From Neospora caninum Liverpool (Eukaryota; Apicomplexa; Conoidasida; Eucoccidiorida; Sarcocystidae): a DNA stretch of 64,000 nt. How positions within the stretch are numbered: the stretch's first letter is position 1; every line of letters starts with the position of its first letter. The stretch is from positions 2,748,793 through 2,812,792 of the forward strand of contig NC_018392.1 of the NCBI RefSeq assembly GCF_000208865.1. The letters are read 5' to 3'. Under the pieces are notes generated by a model. That model was given only the letters and a program-made list of their open reading frames with translations. It was not told the DNA's origin and ran no database searches. The position numbers were made by a program, and so were the translations under genes. Shown here one piece after another: positions 12,301 through 23,855 of this stretch.

Positions 12301-13736
12301 ACACATGTGGGAGATTTTGTTCATTGATTTCGCTGTGTAACACCGCGCGTGGTGTCCTTTCGCATGCAGATCGGAGAGTTGCAGATGATTGTCGAGGCCG
12401 ACTATGACATCGGCGTGACCATCCGAGTAAGGGCCGGCGAACGCCTCAGCGAGGCGACAGGCTAGCGTCGCGCCGGCTGTCGTCAAGGCCACGTGCATCT
12501 GTGTGGACGTTTGCGAAATAAAAAGTTGCACACACAAATCTGCTACCGATGCAGATTTTACCAAGAAGTTCAAATATGTAGAGGATCGGATAGGGAGACA
12601 GAGATAGATTGAGAGATAGATTGCCCTAGATGCGCACATGTGAAGGCAAACACCGTGTACAAACGCATTCGTCTGTTCACCTAGTTGTGCTCGTGAAGGG
12701 AGTGACCCAGAGGGGGAGTGAGAGGGAGTTTGGTACGAAAGGATAAGTTGGGGCAGCGCGTCCCAGGAGAAGAGGGATTTGGTTTTTTCTTGTGCATGCA
12801 GGATAAAATCATCCCCCAGGCCGTCGAGTGGTTCCTTGGAGAGGCTGACGATGACGAACAGTTCGACGATGACTTCGAAGACGACGAAGATGACGATGAT
12901 GAGATGTAAGGGCTTCTCGCATTTCCTCACTTGTTCGCGTTCTCTCTCTCTTTCCTAACTTCGTTCTGTGTGTCTATACTTTCTAGAGATAAACGTATCC
13001 GTTTGGGCGACTAGGCAGCGTAGACAGCTGTCGTGCGTTTTATCGGTGCTCCGTGTCGAGGTCTGTGCAAGGAGTCCCTCGTTGCAACATTTTCGTGTTT
13101 TGTTTCAGGTTGTCTGACGAGGACGACGACTCTGATGAGGACGAGCAGCCACGCCGAGGAGGCGCAGGGGTTCGGGGACACCCTCGCGGAAAAGGTGGGA
13201 AGGTACAGCCTCCGATTTTTTTTCGTTCGTGCGACCTTCCAATCTTCCCTCGCCTCAACTCACGCAGCTCTCGAATCCAATTCTCGCGTGTGGCGCACAC
13301 CATCTTTCGGCGCATTCTCATTTTTTCCTGTCTCTGCTTCTTTTCGCCTCGCCCTCCTCCCTCGCTTTCCATACTCTCTCTGGGACCTTCTGAGATGCCT
13401 GCCGCTTACGTGTTTCTTACCTGCCGTGTCTTTCTCGTCCTCTTTCTCCCTTCTCTCTCTTTGTGTGTCTTTCTGTCTCTCTCTACCCTCAGTAAAAAGG
13501 GCTGCGCATTTTTGCCCGGCTTTAGCTTCCCGGTGCTTGCTTCGCTTTCCTTTCTCACCTCACCGCTGCACTGGTGTACACCTTCACTTGTCGCCGCCTC
13601 TCTCGTGGAAGGGTGTGCCTCCGTCTTTTTGGCAGCGTCTTTGCTTCCTCGCGGAGCGAGAACAATTTTCTCGTTTGGGATTTTCTCCATGCAGGCCACC
13701 ACTTCGGGTGAAAATCCTGAATGTAAGCAACAGTAG
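9376..13736 (+). CDS. NAP1: Nucleosome assembly protein 1 (NAP1-type histone chaperone), 8 exons
   Basis: This is a histone H2A-H2B chaperone of the NAP/SET family that shuttles between cytoplasm and nucleus. Exons are 9376-9402, 10144-10213, 10611-10849, 11241-11744, 12370-12426, 12802-12905, 13109-13202 and 13695-13736. All phases agree and give 378 residues. Residues about 45-90 form the long dimerisation helix (AAVEELQAIQEKHDDLERAY, then LKMKYEKLYAPLYAQRKE). The earmuff and core follow, with VPSFWMNCLKQN, FEFSPNDFFTPNRLVKEYHL and the family motif ESFFNFFTD (about 255). A highly acidic tail begins near 314 (DDDEQFDDDFEDDEDDDDE). The 42-bp last exon encodes ATTSGENPECKQQ, a CaaX-type end also found on animal and plant NAP1. 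The start was chosen because it opens a short acceptable N-terminus and joins in phase across a GTGCGT donor. Confidence 0.93.
9959..9979. repeat. TA microsatellite in NAP1 intron 1
   Basis: This is a simple TA run in the 741-bp first intron of NAP1. Confidence 0.9.
11919..11940. repeat. TA/CA compound microsatellite in NAP1 intron 4
   Basis: A short TATATA run passes directly into an ACACAC run within the NAP1 intron between 11744 and 12370. Confidence 0.85.
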
Positions 13737-15666
13737 AGAGCCGTCGATGTCCGGGAGTCGGGAAGCTCCTGTTTCGCCCTGTCTCGGTCCCGTTCTTCGA
13801 TAGCGAGCATTGTCAGCCGAGGCCGTCGCCGTCGCCAGTATCTTTTTCCTTTCTCCTGTTCCGGCACTCGCTTGCCGGCCTTCTCGCCGCTTGTGCGCTT
13901 CCGGCGCAGGCCGCCCTGTCTCTCGCGAAAAGGGCGAAGTTGTTCGTGGACTCGAAAGGCCAGAGAATCGAAACGCGAAAGCAAAGCGGCGAGAGGCCCG
14001 CGCGAAGACAGATCGATCGAGACACAAAGGGAAAGGGAGGAAAAGGAGAGGGAAGGGAAGAAGGAAGAAGATAGGTCAGGGAGGAGAGAAGAACGGAACG
14101 GAGAGCGCGGCTGTGGGAGGGAAGCCTGCATGCATTTCTAGAGAAGATGTCGAGTCGCTAGATCCAGCCGGGGTGTTCAGAGGTGTTTCTGCGAACGCGC
14201 CGTGGCAACGGAGAGAGACGGATCGGGAAGCCGCGACTTTCTTGGCTGTGACTGCGCCGCGTTCGACATTCCGGCATCTTGTCCACGCACGCGCGTTTCT
14301 ATCTACGCGAGAGAAGAACAGGAACAGCCTGCTTCGCGCGCGTGCGGCTCCTTGGAAGTCCACGCGTCGACTGGCCTTCAGGTTCCGCTTTGTGCACGTT
14401 CAGAGCTGTGCAACCGGGATTCGATTCGCGGGCTCGGCCCCGAGTGACACTGTAGCAGACCGCGAAAGCCTGTCGTTTACGGTAGAACTGTGCGAAGGTT
14501 GCGCGACCCGCGACAGCACAGCGTCGCAGCCCCTTCCAAGAGAAAACCTCAGACGAGAACCCTTGAGTGGCGAGGCGTTTTGGTAACTGTAGAAAGAAGG
14601 CCCGCAGCCCACACACGTGTCCAAAAGTGTCTATAGAGGCAACGCGTGTGCTGTGAACGAGAAGTTTGCGATGCCGCGCGCGCGCTTCCATTGAAGCGAA
14701 GCGCCACGACGCAGATTGTGCACTGACAAAAGGCAGCGCGCGCCTTCGTGTCGAGCGCATGCAGTCCCTTGGAAGCAGATACAGTGGCGTGGCCCCAGGT
14801 TTCGCCCCTGCTCTCTGCTCGAGTGCGAGACCGAAAGCCGATTTGACAGCTGTTCTTGGCGCGGTTTCGTGCGTGCGAAACGAGTCTGGAAGGCCCACGA
14901 TTTCCGAAAAAAAAGGGCCCTTTGGTTGCCTTCGTGGAAGAAAGCTCGACTGCCGAAGAGACAAGAGCGAGAGATAGAGAGGAGAGACATGGTGCAGAAA
15001 GACAGGGCGCAAGGAAAAGAGAAAGTGTTAAAAACGAAAACTGACGAATCGAAGACAGAGACGTAACGGGCTCCGAGCAGATCATATATATATATATATA
15101 TCCATATATATATATATATATATATATAATCTTAAAAGGAGAAGCGTTTTTCTTAGAAGTCCGGGAGTGTCTCTCGTTCCGAACGTTCAACACTGGAGCG
15201 GCCGGTCAACAAAACAGCCGATGCCCTTTGGCTCCTCCGTCTCGCGCCTGGTAGGGTGGCCCACTCGCCTTTTTCACTTTTCGCATCGAGAAGGTTCTTT
15301 CAAACAGCGCACGGCCGTTTGCGGCTGGACGACTGCTTTGCTTCGAAAAGAGACTTCCACGAAAAGGACTTTCTACTGATTGTCACCGTCATTCGCCAAA
15401 AAACACAACGCACACTCGGGACTCACAAAAAACCCCTTCACCGTTTCTCGCCTCCAACAGCAGCCACCCGGATACTCTGTTTTCGTCCCTGCAAACGCAC
15501 AGTGTTGTCCCCCCGCCCGCCTCTGGCCCTTTCTTCCCGTTCTCGTTTGCGCATTTTCTTCAGTAGAAAAAGACACGGCGGTCGCTCTGTCACGAAAGTA
15601 GTAGACCTCCCTGCGGCGGCAAACAGCGACTGCTTCGCCCTCTGAAAGGCACGACACGGCTCTTGC
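13737..15666. other. Convergent intergenic region (NAP1 and CW-methyltransferase 3' ends)
   Basis: Both neighbouring genes end into this 1.9 kb, so it should contain two 3' UTRs and polyadenylation sites. It has a TA microsatellite at 15083-15129 and no recognisable protein motif. An open frame with a hydrophobic N-terminus at 13810-14586 (+) is rejected as coding because it starts just after the NAP1 stop codon and has no recognisable domain. Confidence 0.6.
15083..15129. repeat. TA microsatellite between convergent genes
   Basis: Two TA runs are separated by a single TCC interruption, near the midpoint of the convergent intergenic region. Confidence 0.95.
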
Positions 15667-18600
15667 TCACGGCTTCGTCTCTCCGTCCGTGGGGCCAGGA
15701 CCGCGCTTTCGGCCCTTCCCCTGCTGGGCCTTCTCCGAGGGCGGGGCGTGGGGAACCTGCTCTTCGAACGGCACATCAACAGACGCAAAGTACGACGGAG
15801 ACAGCTCCTGCAAGGCTGCGGACGAGAGCGAGGCGAGAGACACGCCCACGGGGAGCGAAGCGAAATCCTGCTTGCGGAAAACGGAAATGTCGAACTTGTA
15901 AGACGGCCGCGAGTACAGGCGCGCGGGAAGACGCTGCCCCGCCGGGGAAGGCTGCGGACTTTCACCTCCAGCGTGTGTGTCCCCACGCTGCGAGTTTCCT
16001 GAAAACGGCGGCGCTTCCAAGCGGTCTTCTCTCTCTGCTTTGAGCGCTGCCTCTGGCCTGTCCCCTGGCGCCTCGACAAAAGAGGAGGACTCGAGAGAGG
16101 CGCGAAGGGAAGGCGCAGATGAAGAAGACGAAGAAGACAAAGGCGGAGACGACAAAGGCGAAGAAGATGAAGCAGGCGATTTTAGACAGGCACTTTGCTG
16201 CGCAGACGCACGCGAGACTCTCGGGCCTCCCAGCGAAGGTCGCGCTGCGGCGGGTCTCGGGGAGACACCGGAGTCGGTCGTCTCTTCCGCGTTTTCGTGC
16301 TTCACCGCCCCTCGCGCGCTCTCCACAGAAGCACCCCTCCGTGGCCTCCTCCCATCCCCGTGTCTCGCACACTCTTCTTCCCCGTGCTCTTCCTCGTTCT
16401 GGTCCGGTGTCTGTGGCCCCTGAGGCGAGGAGCGGGATCCTCTGCGCGTTGCGCTCTCCCTCGCTCGTCTCCCGAGCTCCCGCCCCTTCGCTGCATCTTT
16501 CACGCGTAGTTGCGCTCTCTTCCCCGCCTGCTGCCGTTTCTCTCCACGGCCCTCGTCCCTTTCTTCCTCTTCTGCTCGGTCCTCATCGCCTCCTTCCTCC
16601 TCGTCCCTGTCTTCTTGCTTTTCGGCAGTGCGTGATCGCGTGCGACGTCGATATCTGCATCCCCGGTCCTTTGGTGAGTTGTCTTTTGTTTCTCGGATCT
16701 TCAGCTGGCGCCGCGTTCGGACGCCTCTCGCTTCCGTCTCTCGTTCTTCTTGCGATGCTTCCTTCCCTCCCTTCTCTTCCTTTCCCGGCCTCAGCGAAGT
16801 CGACGCCGACTTCAACCGACGAGAACGCTTCGCCGAACCCGCGGAAGGCGAGCGACGGGGCGAAGCATCGGGAGGAGACGCAGTTGTCCACGACGCGGAA
16901 CCGCTGCGATTTCTGCGAGTTGCGCACCTCCCGCTCCGCCCCCGTTTCCTCTCTTTCTCGTCGGTCTCTGGCCCCTTCCTCTCGTCGCGCTTCTTCCTTT
17001 CTCTCTCTTCTGCCCCGTCTACTTCCCGGTCTTCTTCCCCGTCGGCTTCCCCATCTCCGTCCTCTTCTCCGTCCTCCTCGGCGTTCACGTCCGCGCCTGC
17101 CTGACGACGCGACTCCTGCGAACCGTTCCGCTCGCCGCGCCTCAAGCAGATCGGGCGCCCTCTCCTCTTTCGCTTTCTTCCGCGTCGTCGCGCAGCCCCG
17201 TTGTCGCCACCCGAGCCGTCTCCTTCCTCGGCGCGCTTCGCCCCCGCGGTCTCCTCTTTCTGGTAGTTCTGCAGGTCAATCGCCGCGTCGACGAGAATTT
17301 GGTCCCCGACGTCCACAGACACCTCGTCGGGCATCAAGACAAACGCCTTGTACCAAACTGAGGCGTGCTCGTCCGGAAACGCGTGCGGAGACGGCCCGCT
17401 CGTCACGCACTCCGCCGTTCCCACGCACAGTCCCTGAACGCAGACGCGGCGAGAAAAACGAACAGAGAAACGGAGAAACGGACCGACACAGAACCGAAGA
17501 AGACGAACGCGCACGTGCAAACACACAGACACCGAAAAAACAGACGCCTCTCCCGTATCTGTGTACAGGGGGAGGGAGTTGCCGCGCTCGGAGGCAACGG
17601 CTGGGCGAGATGCGTGGCGGCGAAAGGGAGAGGTGAGAAGACAGAAACATCGACGAGGAAGAGCGGAGAGCGGAGGGGCGAAGCGAAAGGGCGAGCGAGC
17701 CATGACGCCTTTGTGGCTGCACGACAAAAGGGGAAAAGCCTCGGTCAGGGCTCCAACTGCCGCGGCTAAAAATGCCACCGGAGATCGAACAGGAAAAGAT
17801 CTCGTCTCCTCTCACCTTCACTAACTCCACTTCGTTCGTGACCACAAGTCCCGCCATCGCGCCCCGCTTCTCGACGACGAAACGCAGGAGTCTCCGCTGT
17901 TGCATCTGACATTCCATATCTTCTTCCAGAAGTAATTCTTCAAAAACTGGAGAGAGAAGAGGCGCCGAACTGCTGCCGCACACTTCACCTGGCCGCGCGC
18001 CTGCTACTGTCATTCTCTCCTCGACGATGCGGGACCGTTCCTCTTCCTCGGTAATCACGGTCCGCCTCGCCTCGCCGCCCGACGTCTCGTCTCTGGGTTG
18101 CCCTGCCTTTGTTTTCTCGTCTCCCTGGGCTCCTGTCGCCTCGATCGAGGCCACCGCTGCGTCTCCGTCGCGTCTGGACACCGCATTGACGTCTCGCCCT
18201 GGCGCGTTCTCTCCCCTTTCTTCTGGATCCTGCTCGCACGGAACTTCGCGCCTTTCTCTCTTTGCATGCTTCGCGTCCGCTGCTCCATCCTCGCGTTCCT
18301 CCACCTCCCTTTGCACCTTCTCGCCGCGCTTCTCGCCGCGCTTCTCGCCGTTCTTCTGGCGGTCGCGATCTCCGCTGCCCCGGTCGGCGGCTTTTGTCTT
18401 TGCGCCTCTTTTATCCCTGTCCACAGGCCCGGTGTAGGGCGACCCGTACAAAACGGTGATTTCCGCGGCGCCTGTGGCGAGAAGTAGGGCGAACTGTTGT
18501 AGGCCAATCGCCTGGATGAGGCGCCGTCTGGGTGAGATTCGACTACGCTGCCGGTGGAGAAAGTGGGGAAACGGAAAGCTCGTCGAAGGCGGAAACATGC

Positions 18601-21600
18601 ACGGATGAATGAAAGACCTGGCTGCAAGCGGAATGGACCGCGGCCTGTGCGGCCTCAGCTCCTTCTGCAAGAGCCGAACGACATCTGCAACGCCTTCGTT
18701 TCCCGCAAAGTCGCCGATAATCTCGTGAATAATCAACAGACGCGCAAAGGGATCCGGAGATGAAGACGGAAAAGAAGAAGATGAAGAAGAAGAAGCGCAG
18801 GCTACGGCGGACGGCTCGGAAGCAGAGGGAGAGGCAGCCGCACGCTTGATCCGCTTGGCACTCGGCTCCGTACAACCATCATCCGAACTTTCCGTCCGGA
18901 GTTCTTTTCCTTTTTTCCCGGTGCGCCTTCCACGCAAAGAAGGCCGTGAACCTTCATCTCTCCGCTCTCCCTTCAGTTCGTTCTTCCGGTCATGCCTCTG
19001 CCGCCTGGTCGCCTGGTCCACGCGCAGGGCGTCGCCTTCTCGGCATTCGTCCGTCCCTTCGGTTCTCGCGACTTCCTTCTCCTCTTCTCTGCTTCGCCCC
19101 GGGTCTCCCGCAAGGCCTCTCTGCGCCTCGCCGTCTCCACCTTCTCCCGCGTCTCTCTGGCGGCGAGACGGCAGAGGCAGCGCTGCGAATTGCGCGGCTA
19201 GCTGCGCACGCGTCACATCGCTGCTGTAAGCATGCAAGACAGAAACTTGTTTTTCGAAGCCAAAAAGCTGGACGAAATGCGCGGCGGACGAGGCACTGTG
19301 CCGATCTGCTTCCAAGGCAACCACCCGTCTGGCACCGGCGCGTGCGGCGTTCACTGCTAAAAGTGCGTACGGCCCCGTCCCAATTTCCAGGACATCCGGC
19401 CCTTGGTGTTCTTCCTCTTCTTCCTCTTTGTCCTCTTCTTCCTCTTTGTCAACTTCTTTCTCTTTGTCCTCTTTTACCTTTTCTTCTCGTTTCTCTGCTG
19501 CTTTGCGCGCGTCGGGCTCTTCGGAGCGAGGTAGCCCTCTGCTGCCTCCTGAAACAGCAGCAGGGCGGGATTTCTCCGGATCGGGTTCAGCCGCCAGTTC
19601 CTGCTCCTCCGCCTTCCTTCTCGCTCTCGCCTCCTGCGCACCCCCTGCCTCGACTCCCGAGGCAGCCGCCAAACGCCTCCCTCTCTTTGTGCGCATCTGT
19701 CGCTCCGTTGTTTCTGCCTCTATTTCGTCTCCCCCGTTTTCCGCGTCTGAGGCCTTTTGCGCGGTCTCCAAATCTGGGTGGTTGCGCCGCCTCGCGGCTC
19801 TCGCCCGCCGCTCTGCGCAAACGACGTCGATGGCTCGTTGGTACTTTCCCACGCGGTACACGTCGTGGATCATGCTCGAGTGGTTCGACGCCTTGAAGCG
19901 GGAGGTGATCGAGCAACAATTCGGCGAATCCGAGGGCAAGACCATCTGCTGGATGATCCGCATGCGAAGCAGCGCCGCGATCTTCGGCGCCAGAGGAGAC
20001 ACAGGAGACGCCGCGAGGACGAAGGGCGACGAAGGGGCGGGCGAGGCGGAACTCGGGAAGTCGCCTTCGGGCGTGTCTCTCTCGCGCCCGACGCTTTCGT
20101 CCGACTGCTTGACTTGCGGGGCGCCTCCCCCGCTGGCCTCGCTGGCGAGTCTCTGTTCGCAGTCGAGCCTCTGCCTTTGGGTTGGAACATTTCCCAGCCT
20201 GGCTTCGGGCCGAGAGTCGAAAACCATCGGCGTGGTCTCCTGCACAGAACGTGCCTTCGACCTGTCGTGTTCTCTGCGCTCGTCTCGCCCTCGCCCGCTG
20301 CCTTGAGAAGGGAGGCAAGAGAAAGAGCAAGTCGATGACAGCCTTTGGATGCGGTCCTTCCCTGGCGCTCTCTCGCAGTGTTCTCCTTTCTCTCTTTGTT
20401 CGCCGTGGAGCAAAGCCAGGTAAGCCAGCAACTCCCTGTCTCTGTCGCTGCTCCACGGCGGGCCCAAGGCGGCGGCGGAAGCGAGTGAAGACGGCGCCGG
20501 CGGAGACAAAGGGACAGACGGCGACACCTGGCGAGAGACAGGAACAGCGGGAGGGAGACATGATCCCGGTGCCCAGGCGGACGCACTGAGACGACTCGCT
20601 GGCTGCCGACTCCTCTTCCACTGGGCCCCTGAGGGACGTGCCTCTCGAGAGGGCTGACTCGACGCCTGCAGCGACTGCCGCCAGGGATCGGGGGCGCGAG
20701 AAAAAGAAAAATTCCAAGACGCGCCGAGGGCCGAGCGCGCGACCGAAGCCGTCACGGGCGACCTCGACAGGCCTGGAGCGCCTGAAAAAACGTGAGAAGC
20801 GACAGGAAGAAGAGACGGCCTGTTCAGGCATCGGGACGCACTGAGAAAGGGTCGGAATACAAGTCGCGTGAAAACGGAGACGAACAGAGAAATACGGCCA
20901 CCAACAAAAAAGGAGCGACACCTGTGAAGTGTGTCATACGGGAAGGAAACAGGATGCGCCACATATGCGCATGTGGTGTGTTGAAAAAGAGAGGTCTTCT
21001 TGCCTCGGGAGTCTTCATGTCTTGTTCACGCCTTTCGCGGCCTCGCGACGCGGCTTCTTTTCTCCCTTCCAGCGTGTGCCTTTCCGGCTTCGTTTCCCTC
21101 TCCCCGTCCTTTCTTCTGGACCAGTCCGCCGCTCGACTTACTGCAGCCTGCGTCGCCTGAGCCTGTCTCCAACTTTGCGGCGCCGCCCGCAGTCGCGCGG
21201 GCCATCTCCACGTGCGGTCCAAGCGGTCGACGGCACGCGTCTGCCTTCGAGCGCTCGCGCATGCATGCTCGCTTCCACCACAGCTCAGCTGCCTCGCTGT
21301 CTAGGCCTGTTTCTCGGTCAATTCTGCACTGTCTCGAGAGCGCCGGGAGACGCGGGTAGGCTGCCTGCTGCTCCGTTGCGTCGCGTTCACTCGCGACTTC
21401 TCGGTCCTTCCCCGGCTTCGAGGCGACGGCGGACTCGACCCCTTCGGGCGTCTCCTGGGCGAGGCCCAGGAGACGCCCGGGACGCAGCCGCGCAGGGGAA
21501 GCTAAAGCGGCCGACGGAGACACCGGCGAAGAGACAGGGCCCACCCACAGCGCCTCGGAGCTTTTATCGGTCTGCATGCGATCCCGGAGAAACTCCAAGA

Positions 21601-22646
21601 GTGCCCGACGCTGCCTTTCGTCCACTTCGTCTGGGCTTGGCAGGCGCCACTTCTCGCGGTCCGAGCCTCGTGAGGGCTTCGAGACCGAAGCGGAGGCGGG
21701 CGAGCCTTGAGCGGAGGACGTGAGCGGCGAGAACAGCGGGGACGACGAGGCGCGGGTGGAGTCTAAACCATTGAAGGAAGGCCACGGCGTCCCGTGCAAC
21801 TCGGGCTCGCCTCTATGGAGCCACAAGTCGTTGAATTTTTCCAGAAACGAGGTGAGCAACTCGCGAGTAGCTTCCGGCCCGGAAAACGCCCGGCCGAGGT
21901 CCTGGCGGTCCGCGAGGCCGCCTAGCGCGGCTTCAGCGTCTGTCGATCCGCGGGCAAACCGCGGCGCCGAGACGAACCTCTCGGCATCTGCAGAAACGGG
22001 AGCAGTCTGGCTCAGAACGTCCTGGGAGACGCCGGCTTTGCCCTCGCCTCTGCATGCAAAGACAGCGCCCTGGGCCTGAACGGCTGGGGGTCGGGCGACA
22101 GCGTGGAGAGTCGCCGGTGCAGAGACACCGTGGGGACCGCCGGGGACGAGCTTCGCATCGCATGCGCCGTGAGGCAGAAGACACGGCGTTGCAGTGAATG
22201 CCGCAGGAGCAGAAGGCAGACGGACCGAAGGTGGAGGTTGAAGGGCCGAGCTTCCCGCCTAGACCAGAGAGAAAACAGTCGATCAAGAAAAACGGAGGTT
22301 TCCAAATGACAGCCACAAACGCACAAAGTGACACAACAACCAGCGACAGCTACAGAAAGCGAAATGGCAGCACCACCCCTAAAACACATCTGTGCCTAGA
22401 AACAGATATATGCAGATATATATATATATATATATGAATACAGAGGTATCTAGATATGAAGATACACAGCGCCGTCTATAGAGATATAGCTACATAGATC
22501 TACATATCTATCTAACTATCTATCTATCTATCCATATATATATATATATATATCGACGTATATAGATATATCTACATATATATAAATATATCTACGTATG
22601 TGTAAACATGTATATATATATATATATATATACATGTATACATATC

Positions 22647-22693
<47 letters not shown>

Positions 22694-23855
22694 TCAAGTA
22701 TATGTACCTATGAACAAGTGCACAAGAAGGCGCGGAATTGGAATGCACAGAGAGTCGTATGAAGAGCTGAGGACAACGCCCTGTCGCAGAAGAGACGGGT
22801 TTTCGAGATCCACACGGATGGGCGGCTGCGACGCAGCACTTGTCCCTCGGCGTCTGTTTCTTTCGCTTGTTTTGCATGCGTCCATCTCTGGGGCGCCTCC
22901 TCACTTTGGCGTCGTTCGCGTCTGCCTTTGCCGAGCGCCTCAGTCTGTTCCAGCGCCGCTCTTCACCGCCAGTGTCGTGGAGAGTCACGACGCGGCCTCG
23001 CCACGCTTCCTCTCTGGTGGCGCACGAGCGGCGCTCCACAGGCTCCCAGAAACTTTTCTCGCACGAGAAGGAAGTCGATATGAAGGCCTCTGCAGTTCCC
23101 GCCGGACATCGTCTCCACTTCGCACACTTGTCGCACTGTACCGGAGGACCGGGGAGACACGCAGAGGAGTGCGAAGGAGCGATTGATCGAGAAAGCGACG
23201 CGGCGACAGTAGGGGAGAAAAGAAAGGAGAGAGGAAGGAGAGAAGGCAACGGAGAGAGGAAGCCGGCGAAAAAACAGTGAGAATGGAGGTGAAGGCGCGA
23301 AGCAACAACAGACGGGAAAAAGAAAAATCAGACACGAAGAAAAACGGAAAGGGAGGAGAGACGTAAGAGCAGGAGAAACAGGCACGCGAAGTTGGAGAGA
23401 AGCCGAGACCGAGGAGACAACCCCAACAATATTTGCAACCTGTCCGTTTAGAGTTGAGGAAAGCACCGTATAAGAGAGAGGACAATCAAGGAGAAAAGGG
23501 AGATGAAAACAAAGTGAAAAGTGAAAGGAAACAATCAGGGGAGAGGAAGTGAACCAAACAAACTGAACTGTTTTACGGTGTAACGGCACGACCCTTGAGT
23601 ACTCTCTACCTGCATCCACTCGTCGTAGCAGACGTTGTGCCTCGCTGTCGACGCGTTTCGCTCTGTCGCCCAAGATGCCATCTCCATCGCGTTCGCCGTT
23701 CTTCCTCTCTTCTCTTCTGCCTCTCCACTCGTCCTCCTCTTCTCGCTTCCTGCTCTCTTCTCGTCTTCTCTTTTCCTGTGCTCTCGCCTCTCGCCGCTGC
23801 GCCTTGTTCGCGTGTCTCTGGTGTTTCTCTCTCCGTCTTCGCCTATCGGAGGCAT
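15667..23855 (-). CDS. CW-type zinc finger fused to PRMT-like SAM methyltransferase, 5 exons
   Basis: Exons in transcript order are 23855-23610, 23135-22905, 22258-21142, 20781-17816 and 17433-15667. Every junction has GT-AG ends and matching phase, giving about 2108 residues. Residues 78-120 form a CW domain: [16 protein letters not shown] then [16 protein letters not shown]. Likely zinc ligands are C83, C86, C107 and C120, and W80 and W89 sit at cage positions. CW domains bind methylated histone H3 lysine 4. Further on come a PRMT-like entry helix ([18 protein letters not shown], about 834-851), SAM motif I ([20 protein letters not shown], about 992-1011), post-I acid (VVALEAD) and a double-glutamate loop [12 protein letters not shown] (about 1213), all on class I arginine methyltransferase pattern. 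Charged inserts of 100-150 residues interrupt the catalytic core. The C-terminal exon supplies [13 protein letters not shown] and a final [16 protein letters not shown] nuclear chromatin role is inferred. Substrate and activity are unknown. Confidence 0.8.
22405..22700. repeat. Complex TA/CTAT simple-repeat block in an intron
   Basis: Several TA runs and a CTAT tetranucleotide run are packed into about 300 bp. They lie inside the CW-methyltransferase intron between the exons ending at 22905 and starting at 22258. Confidence 0.95.

Noticed and set aside
14400..14470. Sequence ATTCGATTCGCGGG (minus: GAATCGAATCCCGG) that looks like a tRNA T-arm
   Set aside because: The loop does not have TTCRA flanked by a matching five-base stem on either strand, and no acceptor, D or anticodon arm could be built around it.
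13810..14586. Open frame with a signal-like N-terminus just after NAP1
   Set aside because: It starts 74 bp past the NAP1 stop codon, has no domain, and falls where a 3' UTR is expected.
16119..17636. A 505-codon open frame on the plus strand
   Set aside because: It lies wholly opposite the CW-methyltransferase coding exon, whose minus-strand reading has the conserved C-terminal motifs and agrees in phase. The plus frame is Ser/Arg/Pro low complexity without domain.
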